Shown: positions 1-8,646, numbered from the stretch's first letter. The stretch: DNA of 23,870 nucleotides from JAVJPJ01 sp040217295 (GCA_964460185.1 CAYWTM010000043.1:1-23870), one strand, 5' to 3'. A program made the numbers and translations. The notes: generated by a model from the sequence alone, not told the origin.

Positions 1-511
1 GCTGGAAACTGCGGGCGGTGACCTCGTTGGCGACCTTGGACATGGCGTAGCTGTCTTCGGGGATGACGGGATGATCCTCGTCTATGGGCAGATAGTCGGG
101 TTTGCGTTCGCCATCGGCGAAACAGATCCCGTAGGTGGTCTCGGACGAGGCGAAAATGATCTTGCGGACGCCGAATTTCACGGCGGCGTCGATGACGTTG
201 TAGGTGCCCATCGTGTTGACGCGGTAGCATTCGTTGTCGGATGTCAGCAAAAGGCGCGGGATCGCGGCGAAATGCACCACGGCGTCGAAACGGGGCACCC
301 CGGTGCCGGGTTCCATTTCGTCGAAACCGGCATAACTGGCCATGATGTCGAACATCTGCCCCGCATCGGTGATATCCCCGATCCGGTTGTCGACGCCCGG
401 ATGATCAAGCGGCACGAGATCCACGTTCAGCACGCGGTGCCCCCGGTCGACAAGGTACGAGACCGCGTGACGCCCGGCCTTGCCGGATCCCCCCGTGAAC
501 AGAATTCGCAT
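1..511 (-). CDS. NAD(P)-dependent extended-SDR epimerase/dehydratase family protein, C-terminus beyond window
   Basis: The first 170 codons are present on the minus strand; the gene runs off the left edge. The protein opens MRILFTGGSGKAGRH, a TGGxGxxG dinucleotide-binding loop at about residues 6-12. It continues with a VVHFAAIPR segment (the NNAG/HxAA position of extended SDRs), a FASSE strand carrying the active-site Ser, and YAMSK near residue 158, the catalytic Tyr-x3-Lys. The fold and cofactor use are therefore clear, but the substrate is not; relatives act on nucleotide sugars or uronic acids in the cytoplasm. The ATG start is supported by AGGA about 12 bases upstream. The next gene on this strand (649-1164) lies upstream, 137 bases away across a hairpin. 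Confidence 0.85.
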   Translation of the reverse strand, partial: MRILFTGGSGKAGRHAVSYLVDRGHRVLNVDLVPLDHPGVDNRIGDITDAGQMFDIMASYAGFDEMEPGTGVPRFDAVVHFAAIPRLLLTSDNECYRVNTMGTYNVIDAAVKFGVRKIIFASSETTYGICFADGERKPDYLPIDEDHPVIPEDSYAMSKVANEVTARSFQ

Positions 512-616
512 GACCGCAATCCTTCCTATTGGGTGCGTTATACCGTTTGCCAGAACCCAGGTTCCAGTTCCGGCTGAAAGTGACCGGCTTTGTTCACCGC
601 CGGCGCCGCTTCCGGC

Positions 617-642
617 GACCGCGCGACCAATCCGGCGCGGTC
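617..642 (-). terminator. GC-rich hairpin after the small secreted-protein gene
   Basis: GACCGCGC (617-624) and GCGCGGTC (635-642) form a perfect 8-bp stem with a 10-base loop, starting 6 bases beyond the stop at 649. There is no T-tract on either side, so an intrinsic terminator of the textbook kind is not shown. It may instead be an RNA 3'-end-stabilising hairpin. Confidence 0.4.
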
Positions 643-648
643 TGGGGC

Positions 649-1164
649 CTAGCTCAACTGCATCGACGGGTCGCAGCCAAGCGCAACATCCATCGGGTAG
701 GCCTGAAGCGGGGTGAGCGGGTCGATGGAGCTGTCCTCGATCCAGGTGTTGTTGATGCACACATCCTGCGCCCAGTTGCCGCCATTCCAGCCAAACCCGT
801 TCACGGCGCCGCAATCATTGACCTCACCGTTGGCGTTCCATTCCTGGTAGCTGCCCAACAGCCGGTCGCCACCCGTGGGAAAGGCCAGGCTGCGCGTGTC
901 GAACCGCAGCAGCCACGAGGTTTCCGGTTTGAGCATCGACAGCGACCAGAAGCCCACCGGCAGCCCGTCGCGAAAACCCTGAATGCGGAACCCGGTGACC
1001 TCGTTTTCGGTGATGACGCCGGTATCGAGCAGGGCATCGGGAAACTCGATCTGCCCCTCCATCGTGTAGCCATTCGCGCCGAGCCAGCAGAACTGGAAAC
1101 GGGCGGCATGGGCCGGGGCGGCGACAAGCGCAAGGGCAGCGGCAAGGATCACGAAGTGGTACAT
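649..1164 (-). CDS. small secreted protein of unknown function
   Basis: 171 residues. The N-terminus is a clear Sec signal peptide: MYHF, then an Ala/Leu/Val-rich core, then cleavage after AHA at about residue 20. The mature part has four cysteines (the early FCWLG motif, NDCGAV, DVCINN and a C-terminal ALGCDP), consistent with periplasmic disulfides. It is also rich in Trp, Asn and Gly. I do not recognise the family with certainty. It follows folC on the same strand after 105 bases and has only a weak ribosome binding site, so it may be read from the folC transcript or from its own promoter. The protein looks like real coding sequence rather than a shadow, because the signal peptide and stop/hairpin placement are coherent. 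Confidence 0.7.
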   Translation of the reverse strand: MYHFVILAAALALVAAPAHAARFQFCWLGANGYTMEGQIEFPDALLDTGVITENEVTGFRIQGFRDGLPVGFWSLSMLKPETSWLLRFDTRSLAFPTGGDRLLGSYQEWNANGEVNDCGAVNGFGWNGGNWAQDVCINNTWIEDSSIDPLTPLQAYPMDVALGCDPSMQLS

Positions 1165-1269
1165 GAACGGGGCTCTGGCTGGACAAGATCGCGCTCAGGC
1201 GATCACGCCAGGGTCGCCGGGTCAACCGGGCGAATGCCCTCAGGGGCGTATTGCCTGGTCGCCGAAGAC

Positions 1270-2544
1270 TCAGCCGTTGTGCTTGAGGATCTCACCGGCC
1301 AGATACAGTGAACCGCAGATCAGGATGCGGGCGTCGGGATCCTTTGCGGTGATGGTCGCCAACGCCTGGGCCACGCTGTCGGCCTCGAAGGCGGGCAGTC
1401 CGGCGGCACGGGCGTGGTCTGCCGTCTGATTGGCGGTCAGGGTGGCGGTCTGCCCGGGGATCGACACCGCATGGGCCGCACGGGCCAGCGGCGCAAAGGG
1501 GCGCAGGAACCCCGCGATATCCTTGGTGTTCAGCATGCCCGCGATCAGGTAGGTGGCGCGTTTCGGCATGGCGGCCATGGTCGCCGCGATGGCGGCCCCG
1601 GCATGTGGGTTGTGCCCCCCGTCGAGCCACAGCTCGGCCTTGGGGGCGGCGTCGATCAGCGGCCCGTGGCGCAGGCGTTGCATCCGGGCGGGCCATTCCG
1701 CGTCGGTCATGGCGGCCTCGCAGGCCGTCTCGGATTGACCCAAGGCGCGCAGGGCCGCGATGGCCATGCCCGCGTTTTCGATCTGATGCGCCCCCAGAAG
1801 GCGTGGCAGCGGCAGATCCAGCAGGCCGGTTTCATCCTGGAACACCAACCGCCCGCGATCTTGCTGAACATGCCAATGTTGACCATGCGCCAGGATCGGG
1901 GCGCCCAGCCGGGCGGCCTGGTGTTCGATCACCTCCAGCGCCTCGTCTTGCTGTTTGCCGACGATCACGGGAACGCCGCGTTTGATGATGCCGGCCTTTT
2001 CGCCGGCGATCTGGCGCAGCGTGTCGCCAAGGAATTGCTGGTGGTCCATATCCACCGGAGTGATCACGCACAGGGCAGGGCGATCCACGACATTCGTGGC
2101 ATCCAGCCGCCCGCCTAGCCCGACTTCGAGCAATGTGTAATCCGCGGGCGTTTCGGCGAAGGCCAGAAAGGCCGCAGCGGTGGTGATCTCGAAATAGGTG
2201 ATCGGATCGGGGCCGTTGGCCGCAAGGCAGCGGTCCAGGATGGCGGAAAGCGCGTCTTCGTCGATCAGCGTGCCCGCAATGCGGATCCGTTCGTGAAAAC
2301 GCGCAAGATGGGGGGAGGTATAGGCATGCGTCGTGTGCCCGGCCCCTTCCAGACCCGCGCGGATCATCGCCTGGGTCGACCCCTTGCCATTGGTGCCCGC
2401 GACATGGATGGCGGGCGGAATGCGGGTTTCGGGATGGTCCAGGGCATCCAGGATCCGCCACATGCGATCCAGGACCAGGTCGATGACCTTGGGGTGGAGA
2501 GACATCATCCGCTCGAGGAGTGCATCTGATCGGGGCGTGGTCAT
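1270..2544 (-). CDS. folC: bifunctional dihydrofolate synthase / folylpolyglutamate synthase FolC
   Basis: 424 residues, the usual length. This Mur-ligase-type ATPase adds L-glutamate to dihydropteroate and then extends the gamma-glutamyl tail of reduced folates in the cytosol. The P-loop HVAGTNGKGS is at residues 48-57, and EVGLGGRLDATN follows in the ATP-binding domain. The C-terminal glutamate-ligase domain carries LDGGHNPHAG. The N-terminal LHPKVIDL...R segment is typical of the family and supports the ATG at 2544, although the upstream ribosome binding site is poor. It lies 101 bases downstream of accD on the same strand, the accD-folC order that is conserved in many proteobacteria. The gap contains one copy of the dispersed intergenic element described separately. 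Confidence 0.95.
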   Translation of the reverse strand: MTTPRSDALLERMMSLHPKVIDLVLDRMWRILDALDHPETRIPPAIHVAGTNGKGSTQAMIRAGLEGAGHTTHAYTSPHLARFHERIRIAGTLIDEDALSAILDRCLAANGPDPITYFEITTAAAFLAFAETPADYTLLEVGLGGRLDATNVVDRPALCVITPVDMDHQQFLGDTLRQIAGEKAGIIKRGVPVIVGKQQDEALEVIEHQAARLGAPILAHGQHWHVQQDRGRLVFQDETGLLDLPLPRLLGAHQIENAGMAIAALRALGQSETACEAAMTDAEWPARMQRLRHGPLIDAAPKAELWLDGGHNPHAGAAIAATMAAMPKRATYLIAGMLNTKDIAGFLRPFAPLARAAHAVSIPGQTATLTANQTADHARAAGLPAFEADSVAQALATITAKDPDARILICGSLYLAGEILKHNG

Positions 2545-2590
2545 GGACAGGGTCGCCTGAACAAGGACCGAAGCGCGCGCCGCAAAATGC

Positions 2591-2630
2591 GGATGCCTCC
2601 GGCGGCCATATTTGAAGGATAAAGATGGGA
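2591..2630 (+). repeat. dispersed intergenic element, copy 1 (diverged)
   Basis: GCCTCCGGCGG is followed by CCATATTTGAAGGATAAAG and a final ATGGGA. It shares the GCCTCCGGCGG...ATATTT...GA-A arrangement with 8608-8646, and the ATATTT...GAA part with 10841-10900. It lies in the accD-folC gap, written on the strand opposite to the two genes. I know similar strings from intergenic regions of Rhodobacterales genomes; function is unknown. Confidence 0.5.
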
Positions 2631-2645
2631 CGTAGCGGGTTTGGA

Positions 2646-3602
2646 TCAGGCCGGTTTTGCCGTGTCGGCCGGGGCTGGTGTCGCGGTCGGTTCGCCGCCG
2701 ACGGGTGAAGTGTCCTGGGGGTCGGGTGCAGGCAGATCGCCGATGACCGCGGGGGGCAGGCCGGTCAGCATGCGGATGATCTTGATCAGTTCGTCGCGCA
2801 TCTTTCCCCGCGGCGTCACGCAGTCAAGCATCCCGTGATCCAGCAGGTATTCGGCGCGCTGAAACCCTTCGGGCAGTTTCTCGCGGATGGTCTGTTCGAT
2901 CACCCGCGGGCCTGCGAAACAGATCAGGGCATTGGGTTCGGCGATCTGCACATCCCCCAGCATCGCGTAGGAGGCCGTGACCCCGCCCGTGGTGGGGTGG
3001 GTCAGAACGACGATATAGGGAAGCCCTGCTTCCTTGAGCATCTGGACCGCTACCGTTGTGCGCGGCATCTGCATCAGGCTCAGGATGCCCTCTTGCATGC
3101 GCGCGCCACCGGCGGCGGAAAACAGGATCAGCGGGCGTTTCAGCGCCACGGCGCGTTCAGCCGCCGCGATGATGGCGTTTCCGACATACATGCCCATGGA
3201 GCCGGCCATGAACGAGAAATCCTGCGCAACGGCCACGATCGGCGTGCGCCCCATATCGCCTTCGGCGACCAGCATCGCCTCGGCCTCGCCGGTGGATTTC
3301 TGGGCTGCGCGCAGCCGGTCCGGATAGCGTTTCTGGTCACGGAACTTCAGCGGGTCATCAATCGGTTTGGGAACCTTGATCTCGGAAAAGATGCCGCCAT
3401 CGAACAGCGCCTCGAACCGGGCGCGCGGGGTGATCGCCATGTGATGCCCGCAATTGGTGCAGACATGCAGCGATTCGACCAATTCGCGGTGGAACAGCAT
3501 GGTTCCGCATTCGTCGCATTTGGACCAAAGGTTTTCCGGCACGTCGCGGCGCGAGAAGATCGAGTTGATCCGGGGGCGGACGTAGTTCGTGATCCAGTTC
3601 AT
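2646..3602 (-). CDS. accD: acetyl-CoA carboxylase carboxyltransferase subunit beta AccD
   Basis: 318 residues. With AccA it forms the carboxyltransferase that moves CO2 from carboxybiotin on BCCP to acetyl-CoA, making malonyl-CoA for fatty acid synthesis. The N-terminal zinc ribbon has Cys at 29, 32, 48 and 51, and the crotonase-like core includes FSAAGGARMQEG and the later HPTTGGVTASYAMLGD. The open frame extends 20 codons upstream to a TTG, but the ATG at 3602 gives the family N-terminus MNWITNYVRP and the right cysteine numbering, so I use it. GAGGA lies about 20 bases upstream, further than ideal. The tail after about residue 290 is Pro/Ala/Thr-rich and probably disordered. It follows the CPBP protease gene by 60 bases and precedes folC. 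Confidence 0.97.
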   Translation of the reverse strand: MNWITNYVRPRINSIFSRRDVPENLWSKCDECGTMLFHRELVESLHVCTNCGHHMAITPRARFEALFDGGIFSEIKVPKPIDDPLKFRDQKRYPDRLRAAQKSTGEAEAMLVAEGDMGRTPIVAVAQDFSFMAGSMGMYVGNAIIAAAERAVALKRPLILFSAAGGARMQEGILSLMQMPRTTVAVQMLKEAGLPYIVVLTHPTTGGVTASYAMLGDVQIAEPNALICFAGPRVIEQTIREKLPEGFQRAEYLLDHGMLDCVTPRGKMRDELIKIIRMLTGLPPAVIGDLPAPDPQDTSPVGGEPTATPAPADTAKPA

Positions 3603-3662
3603 CAGGTGGGTCCGGGGTTGTTCCTCAGGCTTCGAAATATGGGGCTTGGGCGGGAAATGCAA

Positions 3663-4547
3663 TCACCGCCGGGTGACGGCAAATCGGATCGCGGCCCAGG
3701 TCAGGGTGGTGATCACCATGTCGAGCATCAGCATCGGTCGGAGCTCGGACGCGCCCATATCGGCCATTGGAACGGTGAAAAGGGACAGGCCCGACAACGG
3801 CCCATCCATCGCCACGAACAAGATCGCCACCGTGTTGTTGGCAAAATGAAAGCCCCATGCCGCGCCGATCGACCCGGTTTGGGCGGTCAGGTCCGCGGCG
3901 AGAATTGCGAACAGAAAGACCGCGGCGACCATCACCCATGCGGTGTCGCCCATCAGGGCGGGTTGGTAGTGCAACATGGCGAACAGGGCCGACGGCAGGA
4001 CCATCCAGATCACAGGCGAAGAGAACCGTGCGGCCAGTTGCTGCTGAAGATAGCCGCGAAACAGAACCTCTTCGGCGCCGGTCTGGATGAAGATGCCCAC
4101 CAGCGCCAGCGGCAGGAACGACGCCCAGATCGGCAGGCCAAGTGACTGGCTGGGCGTCAGGTTCGACGGGATCAGCTGCGTCAGGCCATAGACGCAGCCA
4201 CAAATCGCGGCGGCCACGAGGAAATGCCGCACCGCAACGGGGATGGGTCCGACAAGCGACAGCGCACTGCGCCTGTGCAGGATCCGGGCCGCGACCAGCG
4301 GGCCCACGCCCATGCCGACGAAGGTCGCCAGAACCAGAAGCGTCGAGGTCGGTGTTGCGGCCGTTGCCATGCGCTCCATCCACGCATTCGCACCCGCGAA
4401 CCCACTGGTCGCAATCAGGATCCCGTAAAGGGCAACGATGCCAAGCGCGTAGATCAGCGCAATGACGACCAGGCCCAGAAAGACGCGCCAAAGCGCGGGC
4501 CGCGCCCGGGCGGGCGCCACGAAATCGGCGTGAGCGGTGTACTGCAT
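3663..4547 (-). CDS. CPBP-family intramembrane glutamic endopeptidase-like protein
   Basis: 294 residues, with about eight hydrophobic segments. The Abi/CPBP signature is intact: GAEEVLFRGYL (EExxxR, E159/E160/R164), then FAMLH (F-x3-H, H193) and HFANN (H234, N238). Members are integral membrane proteases or prenyl-endopeptidase-like proteins, and bacterial substrates are mostly unknown. The frame is open for 60 codons further upstream, but the ATG at 4547 gives a sensible cytoplasmic N-terminus and avoids running into the ilvD leader. A weak AGGCAGG sits just upstream. It is divergent from ilvD (143 bases between starts) and lies 60 bases ahead of accD, so it may share a transcript with accD-folC. 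Confidence 0.88.
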   Translation of the reverse strand: MQYTAHADFVAPARARPALWRVFLGLVVIALIYALGIVALYGILIATSGFAGANAWMERMATAATPTSTLLVLATFVGMGVGPLVAARILHRRSALSLVGPIPVAVRHFLVAAAICGCVYGLTQLIPSNLTPSQSLGLPIWASFLPLALVGIFIQTGAEEVLFRGYLQQQLAARFSSPVIWMVLPSALFAMLHYQPALMGDTAWVMVAAVFLFAILAADLTAQTGSIGAAWGFHFANNTVAILFVAMDGPLSGLSLFTVPMADMGASELRPMLMLDMVITTLTWAAIRFAVTRR

Positions 4548-4690
4548 CGGGCCTGCCTGTTGCGGCTTGATTGTTGGGCAATACTCTAGGGGCATGCGAC
4601 GACCGGGGCAATCACGCTTGTCTGACCCCGGCCCGGCGTCTATTCCGGTGCAAACCGTTGAGTTCGAGAGACGCCAGGGAGGGCGCCGAC

Positions 4691-6424
4691 ATGCTGAAGG
4701 GCAACCTAGATAAATCCAAACTGCCAAGCCGCCATGTGACCGAAGGCCCCTCGCGGGCGCCGCATCGGTCCTATTTCTACGCGATGGGGCTGAGCGATGA
4801 GGAAATCCATCAGCCCTTTATCGGCGTTGCCACCTGCTGGAACGAAGCTGCGCCCTGCAACATCTCGCTGAACCGTCAGGCGCAGTCGGTGAAGATGGGC
4901 GTGAAACATGCAAACGGCACACCGCGCGAATTCACCACGATCACCGTCACCGACGGGATCGCGATGGGGCACGAGGGGATGCGGTCCTCGCTGGCGTCAC
5001 GCGACGCGATTGCCGATACGGTCGAGCTGACGATGCGCGGCCATTGCTACGACGCGCTGGTCGGTCTGGCCGGCTGCGACAAGTCGCTGCCGGGAATGAT
5101 GATGGCAATGGTCCGCCTCAACGTGCCGTCGGTGTTCATCTATGGCGGGTCGATCCTGCCGGGCCGTCTGGACGGCAAGGACATCACCGTTCAGGACGTC
5201 TTCGAAGCCGTGGGCCAGCACCAGGCCGGAAACCTGAGCGACGAGGCGCTGGCCGTGATCGAGCGCGTCGCCTGCCCCTCGGCCGGTGCATGCGGCGGCC
5301 AGTTCACCGCCAACACCATGGCCTGCGTGTCCGAGGCCATCGGGCTTGCGCTGCCGAACTCCTCGGGCGCGCCCGCGCCTTACGAAAGCCGCGATCAATA
5401 CGGTGTCGCCTCGGGCGAGGCGGTGATGAACCTTCTGGAAAAGGGAATCCGGGCGCGGGATATCGTGACGCGCAAATCGCTCGAGAACGCGGCGCGGATC
5501 GTGGCCTGCACGGGCGGGTCCACCAACGCAGGTCTGCACCTGCCCGCGATTGCCCATGAGGCGGGGATCGACTTCGACCTGTTTGACGTCTGCGATATCT
5601 TCCACGACACGCCCTATTTCGTCGATATGAAGCCCGGCGGCCAATACGTGGCCAAGGATCTCTACGAGGCGGGCGGCGTGCCCGTGGTGATGAACGAACT
5701 GCGCAAGGCCGGTCTGATCCACGAGGACTGCATGACCGCCACGGGCCGCGTGATGGGCGAGGAGCTGGACCTGATCCAGCGCGAAGCCGATGGCAAGGTG
5801 ATCCATTCGGTCGCGGCGCCGCTGACCGAAACCGGCGGCGTTGTCGGCCTCAAGGGCAATCTGGCCACTGAGGGTGCGATCGTGAAGGTTGCGGGTATCG
5901 CGCCCGAACACCAGGTCTTCACCGGCCCCGCCCGGGTGTTCGAATGCGAAGAGGATGCCTTTGAGGCGGTCAAGGAACGCGCCTACAAGGAAGGCGAGGT
6001 CATCGTCATCCGCAACGAGGGGCCAAAAGGCGGCCCCGGCATGCGCGAGATGCTGGCCACGACCTCGGCCCTGTCCGGGCAGGGCATGGGCAAGAAGGTG
6101 GCGTTGATCACCGACGGCCGGTTCTCGGGGGCGACGCGGGGGTTCTGCGTCGGCCATGTGGGACCCGAGGCCGCGGTGGGCGGACCCATCGGTCTGCTGA
6201 AAGATGGCGACATGATCACCATCAACGCGATCACCGGCGAGCTGTCCGTGGCGCTGAGCGAGGCTGAGCTTGCCGAGCGCAAGGCGGCCTGGGCCGGCCC
6301 GCGCGAGACGATCTACGAAACCGGCGCCCTGTGGAAATACGCGCAGCTTGTCGGGCCTGCCGTGAAAGGCGCAACCACCCATCCGGGCGGCACCAAGGAG
6401 AAGCATGTCTACGCTGACATCTAG
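4691..6424 (+). CDS. ilvD: dihydroxy-acid dehydratase IlvD
   Basis: 577 residues. It dehydrates 2,3-dihydroxy-isovalerate and 2,3-dihydroxy-3-methylvalerate to the 2-keto acids that precede valine and isoleucine. The three conserved iron-sulfur cysteines are present: C56 (APCNIS), C129 (LAGCDKSLPG) and C201 (AGACGGQF). The C-terminal GRFSGATRGFCVGHVGPEA and GGPI..LKDGD motifs are also present. The chosen ATG follows AGGGAGG by 9 bases and starts at the family N-terminus MLKGNLDKSK; the frame is open 40 codons further up without family similarity. The 143-base leader shared with the divergent protease shows no attenuator or riboswitch that I can defend. The 3' end overlaps the next gene by 20 bases. 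Confidence 0.97.
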   Translation: MLKGNLDKSKLPSRHVTEGPSRAPHRSYFYAMGLSDEEIHQPFIGVATCWNEAAPCNISLNRQAQSVKMGVKHANGTPREFTTITVTDGIAMGHEGMRSSLASRDAIADTVELTMRGHCYDALVGLAGCDKSLPGMMMAMVRLNVPSVFIYGGSILPGRLDGKDITVQDVFEAVGQHQAGNLSDEALAVIERVACPSAGACGGQFTANTMACVSEAIGLALPNSSGAPAPYESRDQYGVASGEAVMNLLEKGIRARDIVTRKSLENAARIVACTGGSTNAGLHLPAIAHEAGIDFDLFDVCDIFHDTPYFVDMKPGGQYVAKDLYEAGGVPVVMNELRKAGLIHEDCMTATGRVMGEELDLIQREADGKVIHSVAAPLTETGGVVGLKGNLATEGAIVKVAGIAPEHQVFTGPARVFECEEDAFEAVKERAYKEGEVIVIRNEGPKGGPGMREMLATTSALSGQGMGKKVALITDGRFSGATRGFCVGHVGPEAAVGGPIGLLKDGDMITINAITGELSVALSEAELAERKAAWAGPRETIYETGALWKYAQLVGPAVKGATTHPGGTKEKHVYADI

Positions 6425-7175
6425 GACGTTGCGGTGGGCCGTCCTCGGGGCGGCCTGCCTGACCCTTGCCGCATGTGGTGGTGGCCGTTTCGGCGGCATC
6501 GGCGGCGGTGCGCGGGAACCTGCCCCTGTTCAGGTCTCGGTCACTGCGGGATCGGTGGTTGTGGTCGGCCCCGACGGCTATTGCGTGGATCCAACGGCGA
6601 CCCGTGAGCAAGGCGATACCGCCTTTGTCTTGCTGGGGAATTGCGCCGCGATTTCCAATTCGCGCACCGCGGGACAGCCGCAGACCCCTGCGGTTCTGAC
6701 CGCTGCGATTTCCGCACCATCCGATGGCGGCAGCCTTGCCGACAGCGTGACCGAACTGGACGGCTTCTTTCGTTCCGAGGCAGGGCTTGCCTTGTTGAGC
6801 CGCAGCGGCGAGGCCGGAACAGTGACCATTCTGGACACGGCAGTAGAAGGTGAGCTCTTCTTCCTTCACGCCCAGGACATCAGCGAAAACGCCATTGAGG
6901 GCGTTCAGCCGGAATACTGGCGCGCCTATCTGGATGTGGGCAACAGGATCGCAACCCTTTCGGTTCTGACGCTGGAGGACCGGACCCTGAGTGAAGCCGA
7001 AAGCCTGGTCACCCTGCGCGCTTTCGCCAACGCGGTGCGCAATGCCAACCTGGGCCTGCCCGTCGCGACGGATGTGGCCCCTGCCGCCGCGCCGGCGCAA
7101 TCAAGGCCCGAGACTTTGCCCCTGGGGCAACCTCGGCTCTTTAACGTGGGGTTGTTTCGGAGAATATTGGGGTAG
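6405..7175 (+). CDS. putative lipoprotein overlapping ilvD
   Basis: 256 residues. The N-terminus is a lipoprotein signal: Arg-containing n-region, hydrophobic core and lipobox LAAC with lipidated Cys24, followed by a Gly-rich linker. The mature domain has no motif I recognise. It contains two Cys (DGYCVDP and LGNCAA) and a helical C-terminal half (YWRAYLDVGNR, then a LVTLRAFANAVRNA stretch). The start is certain: a strong AAGGAG lies 5 bases before the ATG, inside the last codons of ilvD. The 20-base overlap implies translational coupling and a shared transcript with ilvD. I see no reason from the sequence why a lipoprotein should be coupled to DHAD. It is followed by a 142-base gap without an obvious terminator. 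Confidence 0.85.
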   Translation: MSTLTSRTLRWAVLGAACLTLAACGGGRFGGIGGGAREPAPVQVSVTAGSVVVVGPDGYCVDPTATREQGDTAFVLLGNCAAISNSRTAGQPQTPAVLTAAISAPSDGGSLADSVTELDGFFRSEAGLALLSRSGEAGTVTILDTAVEGELFFLHAQDISENAIEGVQPEYWRAYLDVGNRIATLSVLTLEDRTLSEAESLVTLRAFANAVRNANLGLPVATDVAPAAAPAQSRPETLPLGQPRLFNVGLFRRILG

Positions 7176-7317
7176 GCGGATCGGACCATGCGCAGCGGAT
7201 GTGAGATATGGCTGGTTCGTCAATGCGTAAGAGGATGCAAAGACATCCCGTGATACGGGGCTTGGGGCTGTGGTGATCGGGGGGTCTGGCCCTGGCCGCG
7301 ACCATCGGAGGGCAGAT

Positions 7318-8091
7318 ATGGGGTATGAGATGCCGGAGTTTCTGAATCGTTTGGGTCTGGCCCAATCGCTGAAACGCTGGACCCGCGCCTTGCAGGTGCC
7401 GGGAAGCATCTTGACCCGTGATCTCAAGGCGATGCATCGCGACATGCGCGCGACCCGCGACCGCATCGACGCGCTGGCCGCGACAGCCCGGACCGAGCTT
7501 TTGACAAGGGTGACCGGCCAAGACGGCATCGAGCGGCCGGACCAGTGCGACTGGGCCGTACGCCCCGGCCCGTGGAGCACTGCCATCCGGCCGGCCGGGC
7601 ATGTGGATGTCGGGTCGCCTTTCGTGATCGGCAGCGGTGTGACGCTGTTTCATGACGCCGTGCGGTCGGATCTGAGCGTGCGGCAGGTCAGGGCGCACTC
7701 GGGCCTGGTCGGGCCGAAATTCGGCCTGGTGCTGGAGGTGTACCGGTTCGACGGGTCGTTCGTGTCCCTGGTGCAGGATTTGCCGGCTGCAGCGCTGGAG
7801 GGTCTGACGCTGAACCATTTCATCGCGGTTCATCTGCAGGTGACCCGTGAACAGCCGCTGGAGATCTACGCACGGCTGAACGTGCAGCATGGTCCGAACC
7901 ACGAACAGGTGGTGCGGCAGTTCTCGTTCGAGGGCGATCGCGGCCTGGCGGAATTCGACCTCGCCTATACCAAGATCAATGAAAAACGCCTCGAAAAGGC
8001 ATGGCTGGACCTGATCCTGGAGGGGCCCGAGATGAACCGGGTCGAAATCCAGGACATGGTCTTGCTGCGCGCCCCGCGCGCGGATTTCTGA
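7318..8091 (+). CDS. uncharacterised Rhodobacterales protein (possibly DUF6478)
   Basis: 257 residues, no signal peptide. The first 25 residues are amphipathic. Residues of about 30-60 (DLKAMHRDMRATRDRI and onward) are likely a short coiled coil. The rest looks beta-rich, with a repeated hydrophobic/charged alternation resembling a jelly-roll or carbohydrate-binding sandwich, for example the FGLVLEVYRFDGSF and LEIYARLNVQHGPN segments. From memory it resembles the DUF6478 family, which has no known function; treat that name as tentative. The start at ATG 7318 is fixed by CGGAGGG 8 bases upstream. It is followed after 13 bases by a second small gene with its own strong ribosome binding site, so the two form a pair. 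Confidence 0.75.
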   Translation: MGYEMPEFLNRLGLAQSLKRWTRALQVPGSILTRDLKAMHRDMRATRDRIDALAATARTELLTRVTGQDGIERPDQCDWAVRPGPWSTAIRPAGHVDVGSPFVIGSGVTLFHDAVRSDLSVRQVRAHSGLVGPKFGLVLEVYRFDGSFVSLVQDLPAAALEGLTLNHFIAVHLQVTREQPLEIYARLNVQHGPNHEQVVRQFSFEGDRGLAEFDLAYTKINEKRLEKAWLDLILEGPEMNRVEIQDMVLLRAPRADF

Positions 8092-8104
8092 AGGAGACGG
8101 CTGC

Positions 8105-8479
8105 ATGGAGGACGAAACGCTGATCCGGGTGCGTCTGAGCGGCGGACGTTACGAGGGCATTCTGACCACCGGCACCCCCGCCGGGGTCGAGGCGGTGCAT
8201 GAAGGCAGTGTTGTCGCCGTGGCGACCCTTGCGGCCGATGATCTGCGCCCTGACACCTACCGGATCGCCCTTGATCTGCCGGCGCATCTTATCGGCGAGG
8301 GGGTTCATGTGGTCAACATCCGCTCGGCCGGGTCGGGCGCGGTGCTGGACCGGGTCACGTTGATGGCCGGTGCCGAACTTGACGAAGACATCCGGGCAGA
8401 ACTTGCCCTGCTGCGCGACGAGCTGGAAATGTTGAAACGTGCCTTCCGTCGTCATTGCGCCGAGGCTGCCGGCGGCTGA
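8105..8479 (+). CDS. small uncharacterised protein paired with the preceding gene
   Basis: 124 residues, soluble. The first 95 residues look all-beta (alternating hydrophobic strands such as LIRVRLSGGRYEGIL, VVAVATLA and VHVVNIRSAGSGAVLDRV). The last 25 residues form an acidic then basic helix, ELALLRDELEMLKRAFRRHC, with heptad spacing that suggests dimerisation or binding to a partner coiled coil. An AAGGAG sits 8 bases before the ATG, and only 13 bases separate it from the upstream gene, which also has a predicted coiled coil. A physical partnership between the two products is my inference. No family is recognised. Confidence 0.75.
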   Translation: MEDETLIRVRLSGGRYEGILTTGTPAGVEAVHEGSVVAVATLAADDLRPDTYRIALDLPAHLIGEGVHVVNIRSAGSGAVLDRVTLMAGAELDEDIRAELALLRDELEMLKRAFRRHCAEAAGG

Positions 8480-8607
8480 TCGATGACCGGAATGTGGGCG
8501 CGGGCGCGCGGCTCCGATCCAGGCCATCTCGGCTGCCGATGGTGCAGGCGGGTGCGGGTTGCGGATCGTGCGCCAAGGGTTTCGGGACGCGGGTTGTCCG
8601 GATGGGG

Positions 8608-8646
8608 CGGGAGCCTCCGGCGGGGATATTTTTGAAACAGAGAAGA
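8608..8646 (+). repeat. dispersed intergenic element, copy 2
   Basis: GCCTCCGGCGGGG is followed by ATATTTTTGAAACAGAGAA and GA, ending 72 bases before fadH. The 19-base core differs from copy 3 (10880-10898) at two positions only. The T-run after a GC-rich block could help end transcription from the upstream pair, but the stem is too short to call a terminator. Confidence 0.6.

Noticed and set aside
2835..4145. 436-codon plus-strand open frame
   Set aside because: Shadow of accD and the CPBP protease gene, both of which have complete catalytic or zinc motifs on the minus strand.
4548..4690. Attenuator or riboswitch in the ilvD leader
   Set aside because: No leader peptide rich in Val/Ile/Leu and no pair of alternative hairpins could be found; it is only a 143-base divergent promoter region.
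4997..6499. 500-codon open frame on the minus strand
   Set aside because: It is antisense to ilvD across its whole length; its composition (His/Arg/Gly-rich without motifs) is the usual shadow of a GC-rich gene.
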